Assembly: GCA_006503475.1 (NCBI GenBank)
Contig: RSEH01000273.1
Coordinates: forward strand, 1 to 62,125
Source: Stentor roeselii
Taxonomy: Eukaryota; Ciliophora; Heterotrichea; Heterotrichida; Stentoridae
Reading direction: 5' to 3'
Length of the DNA: 62,125 bases
Under the pieces are notes generated by a model, which was not told where the DNA came from, ran no database searches, and saw only the letters and a list, made by a program, of their open reading frames with translations. Every line of letters starts with the position of its first letter. Within the stretch, counting starts at the first letter, position 1. Below are positions 21,346 to 32,800 of the stretch, piece by piece. A program made the translations under genes and the position numbers.

Positions 21346-23062
21346 GGCCTCAGATCTCTACGCATACTCGATAACACTAAAAGGGCGAATTCAGTCATCA
21401 GGCCAAGTTAGCGAGTTGCTAAACCTCGACAGTAGTTCATCAATCGAGTCAATAAAAGACGCTTATTCCCAAGTGGGACGGAACACTTCGCTCAAAGAAT
21501 ACTGGTGCTGCATTTTTCTTCTAAGCTGCGAAGACAACGGCCCTTGCATTCCAATCTTAAACTTGAATGTATTCTTGAATTTCTTCCGGGAAGCCCTTGC
21601 TGGCGTATCGGGGTCAGATGTTCATTTGAAGAAACTTTACGCTGACTGTGTTGATGGAATCCTTTTGAATGAACTTATTGAATTGAATGATGATGATACG
21701 AAAATCAGGGTCATGGCTCAAATCTTGGAAGTCTTCATTGAGTTTGAAGGGTGCTTCGATCGTTATGAGTTTTCATTCAAAAAACAGGCTGAATGTGTGT
21801 TGAGTTATCTTTGGGGAAAAATCAGCATTTTTAATACTGGGGAGTGTCCGAGTAGTGAAATTGTTCAGGTTACTAGAGATGTTTGGATTGCGGCTAGGGC
21901 TGGGCTGAATACTAATGATGTTGGGTACCCCATGGCTGATCCAATTATTGAGTATATTGATTATTTGAATAATCATCAACTTGATGACCCGCAGGCTAGG
22001 CTTTCCCCAGAAAAAATCCAAACATCACACGTTATGATCAACCAACTCGAAGAATTTTGCCAAGACAATGAAGTCAAAGCCCAAGTAAGAGAAATGCGAG
22101 AAAAGCTGAATAAATTTGCGCCTTATCAAGCAGTTCAACAAGAACTTGGGCAAGGTCCATTTCTCCAAGTCAATCCAGGAGATCCAGGACCATTTGCTTC
22201 TTTAACCGGCATCCTTAAATCATCCGATATCCAAATAATCGACGAAGGTATTTATGCAACCAAGAAGAGAGAAATCAGAGTAAAAATCTCAAAAGGAATT
22301 TTCAGACGAATGGAAGTTTGCGTCAAGACCTACACTGCCCCAAACAACTTACAAGAACTAAAAGCAGTTGAAAATGAGATAAATATTTTTAATACTTTAT
22401 CCGTACTATCAAATGATTCGAACTGCTTCATAAGGTACCACGGGACAATAGTAGAAGAAAAATCAGTGAAACTTGTGATGGATTGGTATCCGCATGATTT
22501 AAATGAAATCATTAATTCCAGATCGAAAACTAAAGCAAAAATAACTGAAAATACTTTTGTTGATATTGTTTATTCACTTGTCTCATCTTTTTCGACTATG
22601 GCTGGAAATCGTATTTTTCATAATGATATCAAACCTCATAATATTCTTGCGAAAAACCCTCAAGATGGTTGGATCTTGAAAATTATTGACTTCGACGTTT
22701 CTTTCATCAAGAACAATGACATAAAATCAAGCACTACTCAAGTTCCATCTATTCAAGGCACAGAAGGTTGGATTTCTCCTCAAAAACTGAAAAGAGAGAA
22801 ATTTGACCCTGAGAAATCAGATGTTTACTCTTTAGGACTTGTTTTATATCAATTTCTTACTTATAAAAATGTTCAGAATACTTCTCTTCAGCAGATGTAT
22901 CATGATATTGACGACCTCGGGTTCACTGAGACTACCAGGAACTTTTTAAAGGCTTTGCTGACTTATGATGAGAGTCAAAGACTGACTTTTGGACAATCTT
23001 TATCACAATTAGAAATTGTCAAGAGGACTGTGAGGCAAACTACAAGTGCTTTAAATAAGTAG
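21344..23062 (+). CDS. Divergent protein kinase with a novel N-terminal helical domain
   Basis: A 572-residue single exon. Residues about 1-270 are helical and match no domain I know; the most conserved parts shared with the 7-8 kb pseudogene are LLSCED, NELIEL, QILEVFIEFEG and SPEKIQ. Residues about 285-560 form a Ser/Thr-type kinase: VCVKTY (lysine), an ENEINIF helix (glutamate), hinge VMDWYPHDL, catalytic loop HNDIKPHNI, metal site IDFDV (DFD instead of DFG), GTEGWISPQKL where APE is expected, and SDVYSLGLVLYQF. The ATP and metal ligands are present, so activity is likely. The substrate and pathway are unknown. HND and DFD variants suggest a ciliate-specific family. Confidence 0.85.
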   Translation: MASDLYAYSITLKGRIQSSGQVSELLNLDSSSSIESIKDAYSQVGRNTSLKEYWCCIFLLSCEDNGPCIPILNLNVFLNFFREALAGVSGSDVHLKKLYADCVDGILLNELIELNDDDTKIRVMAQILEVFIEFEGCFDRYEFSFKKQAECVLSYLWGKISIFNTGECPSSEIVQVTRDVWIAARAGLNTNDVGYPMADPIIEYIDYLNNHQLDDPQARLSPEKIQTSHVMINQLEEFCQDNEVKAQVREMREKLNKFAPYQAVQQELGQGPFLQVNPGDPGPFASLTGILKSSDIQIIDEGIYATKKREIRVKISKGIFRRMEVCVKTYTAPNNLQELKAVENEINIFNTLSVLSNDSNCFIRYHGTIVEEKSVKLVMDWYPHDLNEIINSRSKTKAKITENTFVDIVYSLVSSFSTMAGNRIFHNDIKPHNILAKNPQDGWILKIIDFDVSFIKNNDIKSSTTQVPSIQGTEGWISPQKLKREKFDPEKSDVYSLGLVLYQFLTYKNVQNTSLQQMYHDIDDLGFTETTRNFLKALLTYDESQRLTFGQSLSQLEIVKRTVRQTTSALNK

Positions 23063-23831
23063 GGTTTATGATTTTATTATGGTTTGATTAATTGATTAGT
23101 TAGAGAGAAGAATTTTATAAGGGAATTTTATATGTTTTCTGGAATATAGAACTTTTGAGTAAGTGGATTGTGTTTTTGGATGTAGTTAATGTTATGATTC
23201 ATTTAAGGTAAAGTAAAATTATTAATCAATGGCTTTCAATTTATAATAGTGGTGATTAGAATAGGTTTTAATTTGAAAGAAAACTTTGAAAGTTTTTCAG
23301 TTATTAAAGAATCTTTTATAACCTTCCATGATTAAGTGAATATATAAATGTTATGATTGTAAGAGAATCTGAAGGATGATTGAAACTGTTGATCAAAGTT
23401 TTCATATCCAGAATTTCCAAGCAATATTTAGAGTAGATTATTTGAATAAGTGCATGCAGTACATGAAATATCTTGAAGATTGAATATATAAAAGTCATTC
23501 AAATCTTGAAAATAATATTTGAAATGCATTAACGTCATCAAGGTCTTAGAACTTTAATTACCTTATCAAATTTCATCTCTAGAAGAATATCTTTAGTTAC
23601 TTAGCCTCAAACTTGAGTGGAATGAGTTTTATAAAAGGCATTCAAAAATCTTGAAAATGATATTTTGAATTGCATTCAAAATCATCATGGTTTGAAACTT
23701 TAACACCTCGTCAAATTTCATCTCTAGAAGAACATCAACTCTAAAAAATATCTTTAGTTATCTATCCTAGAATTTAGTGACATATTTAAATTATTTATTC
23801 CGAACTTAATTAATTATTCCGAACTTTTATA
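23063..23831. other. Intergenic before the giant gene
   Basis: No coding frame is supported. The right half holds an imperfect direct repeat (see the repeat entry). Just before the ATG, ATTATTCCGAACTT-like 13-nt units occur twice (about 23796..23826). Confidence 0.55.
23489..23777. repeat. Imperfect direct repeat of about 135 nt, two copies
   Basis: Copy 1 starts near 23489 (AAAAGTCATTCAAATCTTGA) and copy 2 near 23633 (AAAAGGCATTCAAAAATCTT). Both then share CTTGAAAAT.ATATTT, TCATC, ACTTTAA and the exact block TCAAATTTCATCTCTAGAAG, and end in ATATCTTTAGTTA. The offset is about 144 nt with small indels. It lies 50-340 nt upstream of the giant ATPase gene. Confidence 0.75.
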
Positions 23832-26800
23832 ATGAAATTCAAGCCATTAGTTTCAGAGCTCGGTCTCAAAGACCAAGTCCTCGAGATGCTTTACTACTCA
23901 ATCTTCTTCCCCAGAAAGCTTCCAACTCGAATAGACGAGCCTGACAAAGACGCCCACCTTTACATAATGTTAATCCTAGAGAGCATATTAGACCTAGCCC
24001 ATAAAATCCCACTGACAAAAGACCTTCAAAAAGTCTTCGAAATCTTCAAAACTTGGGCTCGTTGCCAAAATTCCGAATTTCTCGACGAAAAAAAGCTTTA
24101 CGAAAACCTAACTCATTTAAAGCCCGAGATTCCCTTCCTTCTACATCTTCGAGGTCAAAACGCATCAATATCAATCCGCCTCCAACCAGACGACTCTCAT
24201 TTAATAACAGTCTTCCAACCAAGTGCCTCCAACATCGAGTTCATGTCGAAAGTCAGTGACTTGTGCAATATTTACCCAGGAAGTTGCTTTAAAGTGACTA
24301 ACAAGTCCCTCATCAATTCCTTTTCATTCTCATGTCATCTTGCAAATCTTTCAAATTTTTCAAATGACCTGAGCAAAGCAGTGTCGTTGAAGAAAGGGTC
24401 AGAAACTGAAGAGTTTAGAGACTGTTACTCGCCAGGACTCGTTTATGACTGGCTTCTCGCCTTTTGCTCCTCGGAAACCTCTGAACAGTATGTGCAAGTC
24501 GTCAAGAAGTACAGAGATCACACTGTTAGTGACTTGAAAGGACTGCCTTTTCGCAGGGCTCCCATGTGGACTACTGTAAAAGCCTTTTTAAATGTCTTGC
24601 TTGTTGAACATCTTGGAGAAAATAAAGGAAAAGTCATCTTTAAAGCAGTTTTGATTTATTCACATCTTTTAATTGCTAGACTTTTGAATCTAGATGATGA
24701 GAAAAGGTTCGAAATCATTCAGAAAATCGCGAAAAGAGTTAATAAAATGGAGAAATTCAAAGATATGTTCCCTGGAATCGTTGAAAAATTGGAAGATGAT
24801 GCATTTTTCTGTATTTCTAGAAATAGAGAAATGATGGAGAAAAATTTTTTACAGGTTGTTTCTAAGGCTAGAGCTGAAAAATGTGTTTTGGATGCGAATT
24901 TGATTAATGGGAAAGATAGGATCAATGATTTTAATGATTTGAAAAGTAATATCAAAGCGAAACTTGTAATGAATCAGGTTTTTGATGGGCCGAGTCGATG
25001 TTCGAGAAAGTTTGAGAGGTTGTTGTTGAATTCTTCTATTCCTGATCCAGGAATTTTTAAGAGTTCTGGAGTTGGCTCGGTTATTTTGCAGGATTTTGAA
25101 TCTTGGGTCAGGTACTCTTTGGATGCAGATAGAAATTGTTATAGTTCGAGTCAAAACCAGAAAATTTTAGGACTTTTTGTTCCTTATTTTAAAGCTGCTA
25201 GCAAATTGTATAGAGATGATCCTCTTGGGTATTCTAGAATGGTTTTAACAGTTTTTAAGATAATTTTAACGGTTGATCGCATCGCGACTAAGGAGATTCC
25301 GATGCTTTTAGATCATAAGTTGGGGATAACTACAGAACTTTTCCCTTTTTTGCTGCTTCCAAGACGTTCAGACGTAGAATATGCAAAAGAGATGTTTTCA
25401 TATTTTACAAAAAGAAACAAAGCTACTTATCCTGATTTATTAGAGCCTGTTTCAAACTCAAAAAATCTCTTCGCAGATCGTTTTTCTAGTATTTCTCGAG
25501 AACACTCACAGCTCAAATCAAAATTAGAGACTAAAGATGAGTCACAGATAGAAGACAAGCACAAAGAGGTAAGAATGAGAGTCAAGGAGTATAATAGTTT
25601 GCAGTCTTCCATCAACAGTATGTCTTGCGAGTACCGAGAAGAGTACTTCGGCTCATATCATGACCGTAAAAGATGCACCAGATGTTATAAAACTCGAGTC
25701 GCTAACAGGATCAAAGCAGGGGTCTATGAAAAGTTACTTCCTGAGACAGATAGAGAAAAAAATTTAGTTGTTTTTGAATTGATTATTCCTTTGAATGTTG
25801 CTTTGTTGAGAGATGCGATTTATTTGTTTCATAAACACCTTTTACATGAGAAAAATGATGGAAAAAACTTGAAAGGCATTTGGACTGGAGGTAAATTGAG
25901 TTCTTATTCAAATAAGTATAAAATGAAAATTAACCTTGGAAGTACTTCTGAGTCTTTTTTACTTACTCATTACTCGGAACTTGCTATTCGAAATAATAAT
26001 TATGAAGGAAGTTATGTTAAGCCAAATGGTTATGATTTATATTACTCTAGAAGGAAAAAGTCTTTGAATTTTTCAAGAAAATTGAGCAATTTGAAAGAAC
26101 CTTTTACTTTTAAAACCGAGGAAAATTATAAAGGTCTTCAATGGGTATTATCAACAGCAAGCTACTCCGAAAACCAGTCAATAGCAGAGCAAGGAAAATG
26201 TCCAAAAGACCTAACCCAAAAAGAATACTTAAAATTCTCAATGTTCCGAGCAGGTATAAACCTCCAGCTTTACAACCTTCTCGACGCGGCAGAAACAAGA
26301 ATTCTTCCCTTTAAAAACAATTCAGTCTACTACCTAATCTGCCAATCTCTCTGGGAACTAGGCCCAATTCACGAAAACTGCGAATACCCCGAAGCCCACG
26401 ACCTTCTAAGACACGACAAATACCTAGACCATCTTTACGTCTCTATTTCTGACCTTCTCGACACCTGCGAACATAACTGGAATGAACATATAGTCCTTTT
26501 AAACATCATCTCCATCTGCTTAAGGGTCATTAGCATGACTGTCAACCTGGTGCAAAAGGAAAAATTTCTTGAACTTCTTTTAAAAGCTAGAAAATTTAAT
26601 ATCTCTTGGCAGGAAAAAATTGAAGAAATGTTGGTGAAGACTGATAACTCGAATGATTGTGAAAAAAATATTTATGTGGGGAAAAAGGAGAATTTTTTTG
26701 AAGAAAAAAAGAATGCTAAGGGAAAGTTACTGGAAATTTGTTGTATTTGTGTTTTGACTTTTTTTGTTGATAGAGGTGATTTTAAAGCGGTATTGAGGAA

Positions 26801-29800
26801 TAGTGAAGATTTGACGGATTTGCTTATGTCTCTTACGAAAATTTATGATCATAAGATATTGTATGGGGCTTCAGAAAGCCCACTTAGAAAAAATTTGATG
26901 ATTTGGATGAACTTGGCGATGAATGAAATTGAAAGTTATCTTGTTCAGTTTGTTAATGAATCTTCAAGAAGAGTTTTAAAATTTCTTAACAAAAAATGGC
27001 CTGATTCTTTGAAAGGAAAGATAAATCAATATCATTATGATAAAGATAAGTACTGCTTTAAGGTTAAGTATCAGTCCAACATAGGCACATCAAAAGAATT
27101 AACAATAGGGCTAGACGGAGGTTTCCTAATAAACAACCAGCCAGTCTCAAAGCTTCCAAATCAAATCTGCAGCCACGAGTTATTCCAAAGACTATTCCAT
27201 GAAACCGATTTCGACATAATGCCATCAGATTCCGGTTCGAATTCTCTAACAACAAAATGGGTGACCACAAGTGAAACTTCGGAGATTTTAAAATTCAGTT
27301 ACACCTTCAGCTACTTACCTCAAAACCCAAAGCATCTTCTAATAAAAGAAACCCGAAACAAAAGCGGGATTCCAAAAGAACTCGAGTTAGTTCCTCATGA
27401 TTTTTTCAGATCTCTAGTCCCCAAAGCTCTAATTGAAAACTACAGCCACTGGTTAAGCCGATCAAAAAACAAGATAATTTTCCGTCCTCGTGAATTCAAC
27501 GACAGTGCTTTTTTCATTGAAAAGTCATTCACCTTAAGTCTTTCCACAAGTGAAATAAAAGAAAAAGTATCGAAAAGATTGATGATCAGTATAAACAGCA
27601 GGTCTTTTAAAGAGTTTTACAATAAAATCGGGTATCGTCTAGACAAGTCTGAAAACATGCATATGTATGTAGATTCAGAGGAAAATGAGAAAATGACGGT
27701 GGACTTCCCCAGATACGGTCTAAGTTTCGAGCTTTCCCCGAACAAGTCATCAGTTTTATCAAAAGAGTTCCGAGGACTTGCGATTTGTGAAGATCAAACC
27801 CTTGGGACCTTGATCGGTTTAGAGCAGGGTTTAATTTTAATAGAAAAAAGTATCATTTCCGAGCTTTCTAAAAAGAAACTAATAGTTCCTCATGGAACTC
27901 TTAACCTTTCAGAGAGAAAATTCCATCAAGCTGTTGAGATTCAAATTGAAAAACTAAGAAGTCCTTCTTTTTTCATATTCGACATCGATGAACGCATTCG
28001 AGTCCTTCGAGCAGGAGAGTCAATAGCGGCTTGGCTTTACTTGGCTCATCTTCACGCAGTGACTTCAAACCTCCTTCCAGACCCGCTGCTTAAATCAACT
28101 GGAACTTCCGCCGCGCTTCAAATCCTTCAAAGTCCTCACACGTTTTCATGCACACCTCTCGACAAAGAGTCCTACTCAACATTAATCTCAATTTCAAAGC
28201 TAAGCCCAGAACGTGCTTTTGTCCCCCCCCATCAAAAACCTGTAGAAAAAACAACCTGGCCTAAACATCTCAACAGTTACGCTGCTCATGACGGGTTTCT
28301 ATTTATTTGTCATAAAATCATTGAAGATAGCAACCGTCTTGGATTTTTACATGAAAGAAAAGAATTGCAAGAACAGCTTAAGTTGAATGAAAATGGAAGA
28401 GATTTATTTGTTAAAGCTTATAAAAGAGTTAGACCTGTCGAGTATAAACTTCGGGATGAGTTTCAGAAGTTTATTGGGGAAAGATTTGAAAATTTTGAAG
28501 AACTTTCTGGATTTGGACTGGGTGTTAATTGGAATGTGGAAAAAGTTAAGCGGGTTAAAAGAGTTGCTGGAAGAAATGCTAGGCCTGCTTTGGTTGACTG
28601 GGAATGTTTTTTTTCTTTAAAAATGATGATTGGAAAGAGATGTGAAGAGGTGATGATTAAGACTGTTGTTAATTGGATTGGTATCAGTTCGGATTTCTTG
28701 AATCATTGGATTGAGTTGTATGAAATTTGTAGAAAATGTGAGGGGAATCAAAAACTTGAAGTTTTATTTGGACTTGCTCTTTTGGCTTATGTCGGGACTG
28801 ATATGAACCTGGTGCTTTTTCTTCAGGCGGTTCTGGAAAATCAGACTTTTTTCAGTGAGATTCCAGCTCCTGACTTTGAGAGTTATGAAGAACTTGCTCA
28901 TAACTCTTTTGATCGAAAATTAGTGAAAAAAATCGTCAAGTCTAACGCGATCACTGTCGAAACTTATCACGTACTTCGATATAACAGCAGAAATCTCTTA
29001 ACACCAAAAGAAAAGCTAGAAATCGGGCAAAGTTATTTAAAAGAAATCAAAGAAAACAAAAGGTTAATAGTAAGTCATTATGAAAATCAATGGCCTTCCT
29101 TTGAAGCTAAAAAAATCAGCAATAATTTGTTCAATACCAGTCAAATTCATCAGAATATCTCAAATCTTTTTATAAAATGGTTTAAAAACCTCCAGATTTC
29201 CAATTTTTTCAATAAAATTGAACAGGTTTTTAATAATCTTCCAAAAGTTCAAGAAGAAAGCATCAGTTTTTTCTCTTTCAAAAAACTGTCTTCTGCACCT
29301 TTTCAGTATTTCAGAGCTGAATTGAATATGACTTCAGAAGACGTGAAATTAAATCCTGAATTACTTGAATCAGCTGAAAAACTCTTCAAATCCGGGCATT
29401 TCATCGAAGAAAACCTAACAGAAACCCACGAAATTTCTAAAAATCCTTCAAACCCTGTGAAAATCCCTGACTTTCCCTTGAACTCCGTATCAAACACAAA
29501 TCTAGAAAACTTCTTATTACAAGACCTGCAAGAAAGTTGGAAAATGCATCATTCACAAAAAGCAACTTCAAGTCCAACCCAAAGAGTATCAAATCTTCAA
29601 GAACTTTTATCCTATTTATCTAGAACCTATGCTCAAAACATCTCAGACTTATTAAAAACCCTAGAAACCTGTTTATTCCAGTTAAAAAAATCCTCTTCAA
29701 TCTTCCGAAACTCTTTAATTTTTCCAGACCTTTGCCCATCAGAGATCTTGCGACAGGTGTTAAATCAAAAAAGTCCTTATTTAAAGTTAAACAACTCTCT

Positions 29801-32800
29801 TCGTAGTCTTTGTGGAGCAGTCTGTGTCTTATGGACTCTTCAACAACGAGTAGAACGTTGCCAGGGGTACTTAAGTCTCGGCGAGTCTCAGTCCTTGGCG
29901 CTTTCTCGTGAGTTAGAAACTGTTCCTTATGAGAACTGGTCTCCGAAGGACTTCCCTTCATGGCTGGTGCTTCAAATCGAACTTGACATGATGATTCGTC
30001 CAGTTCAGGTGGAAGTGGCGAAAGCGATGATGTTTCCTGATAATAACAAAAGTCTTGTAACTCAACTTAATATGGGAGAAGGGAAAACTTCTCTTATTCT
30101 TCCAATGATTGCACTTGTCTTGGCTGACGGCAGATCTTTACTTAGAGTGACTGTCCTCAAGTCCTTATTCAACATGAATAAAAGCGCCTTGATGCAGAAA
30201 CTTGGAGGAGTTCTTAACAAGCGGGTTTATGTCATTCCTTGTCGACGTGATAAAAAATTTGATATAAAAAATATTGAAATTATTGAAAATGTTTTAAAGG
30301 AATGTCTGGAATATCGAGGAATTTTAATTTCTTTACCTGAATATCGACTATCGTTTATACTTAAAGGGTTGGAACTTTGTAGATCTCGGAAAGACTTGGA
30401 ACTAGCGCAGAAAATGATTGAAATTGAAAAGTGGCTTAAGGAAAAAGGACGTGATATCCTTGACGAGTCTGATGAGATCTTAAGTCCAAAGTACCAGTTG
30501 ATCTACACTATTGGAAAACAGTCACAAGTCTCATGTGGTCACCTTCGATGGCATGTTTCTCAGGCAGTTCTCGACCTGGCAAAAGAATTTTTCCTTCCAT
30601 TAAAGGAAAAATATGGAGATACTGTTGTTTCTTTAGAAACTTCTAAAGACCCACTCGCCTTTCCTCACTTTAGACTACTTAAAAAAGACGCTTATCAAGA
30701 CCTTTGTCATTTAATTTGTATGAGCATTCTCAAAGGCAAGGCAAAACAAATCAAGTTTTTCGAGCTGAAAACTTTTGAGATAGAAGTGGTTTCTGAATAT
30801 ATCTTGAAAAAAGAAGTTTCACCTGAAACCAGAGCGCAATTTTATCAGATAATTGAAAAAAATTCAGAAAAATACGAAATTGTGACGATTTTAAGAGGAA
30901 TTTTCGCTTATGAGATACTTTTAACTGTTCTTTACAAACGATGGAGGGTGAACTACGGGGTTAACACCCGAAGTAGGTACTTGTTGCAAGCTGTTCCTTT
31001 TAGAGCGAAAGACGTTCCAGCAGACAGGGCACAATTCGCACATCCTGACATTGCAATTCTCCTGACACAGCTCAGTTACCTTTACAGTGGTTTGGACAAC
31101 ACCCAGCTCGATGAAGTCTTCAAAAAACTTCATCAAGAAAACGACCCGTGCTCTGAATATGAGAACTGGATTCAAAATATTCCTGCTGAAGTAAAAGTTG
31201 ATGAATCTATTAAAACTTTACAAGGAATCAACTTGTCAGATACTCATCAAAAGTACCAAATTCTTTATAAGTTATTGAAAATGCATCCTTTTGTTATTAA
31301 CTATTGGCTTAATACTTATGTTTATCCTAAAGAAGCGAAGGAATTTACAGGAAAACTTGGAAATTCTGCTTGGGACTTGTGTCCTGATGAAAGTTTAACG
31401 ACGGGATTTAGTGGGACTAATGACTCGAGATTGCTGCTTCCTTTGAATATTGAGTACTTTGGGATACCTGAACTTTCAGGGACTAATGGAAGTTTAATTG
31501 AAAGTCTTCTGTTGCCTGAGAATAATGAGTATTATTCGATGATGCCGGGAATTAGTAGTAAGGAGATCTTGCATAAAGTCTCAAACACTCACAAGGACTT
31601 AAGACTTTTACTCGATGTCGGAGCTTTAATGCTCGAACTATCCAACGAAGAACTAGTAAAAGAATGGTTAAACCAAAGACCCGACCTAGAAGCAGGTGTA
31701 TTTTTCGACGAAAACAACGATTTAAAAGTAGTTGATCGTAAAGAAAGAGTAGTAAATTTCGAGATGTCTCCATATAAAAACCATTTACAAAATTGCGTAA
31801 TTTATCTCGACGACTCTCACACCAGAGGCACTGACCTGAAAATCCCAAAAGGGACAGTTGGTGCCGTGACTCTTGGAAAAGGTCTAACAAAGGACCGTCT
31901 GATGCAGGCCTGCATGAGGATGAGGATGTTAGGAAAAGGTCATCGTGTCTGTTTTTTCGCTTGTTATGAAGTCGACTACACCATTCAACAAATGAGTTCA
32001 AAGGTCGGCGCGAAGGAGGTCCTTGAATGGGTCATCGGGAATACAAGAGACATGATTGTTGACCAGTTCTTGTATTGGGCTGCTCAGGGACTTAGTTACT
32101 ATCGAAGACTACAGGTTTATAAAAGATATCTTAGTAAAAAAGACCTGCAAGAGTACTCAAAGCTTTATGAAGAAAATGATATGACTGATATTTCCTCTCT
32201 TTATGCTGCTGATAGAGTTGAAAAACTGGTAAAAGACACCCTTACAGCAAAAATCTTACAAATAAGCACTTTTCTCAGATCAACTCTTCAAACTTCTTCA
32301 CTTTTCAGAGATTTTTCACAGAAAATCTTATCTAAAGTCGATGAATTCATCGGTACAGAAAAAGTCTTCTCTCACTTATTCGATGAAGAACAAGAACTTG
32401 AGCTAGAAATAGAAAAAGAAGAAGAAAGGCAAAAAGAAACTCCAAAATCCGCAGTTCCTCTAGTTCCCAAGGTATCAACAGACCTTGAAAGGTACATTTT
32501 AACAGGTTCAGTGCCTTTAAACTCAAGAAGTTTCATTCCAATAGGTAAAGGCTTCGAAGACTCTTCTTTAAAAAAAATCGCCCAGGCCCAGGCCTGGAGC
32601 CAAAAAATTTTTTTAACGATCGATTTTTTAAAAACAGTGAAAATCACTCATAGCGGCGATGACTACCTTCGACCCCCCAGATGGATTTGTTTCAACTCAG
32701 CTCTTCCTGAAGCTGAAGTCGTCATCATCAGCGCCCATGAAGCTGATATTTTGATGAACATGTTCAAAGAAAATGGGACTGGAATCGGCTTGTTTATGCC

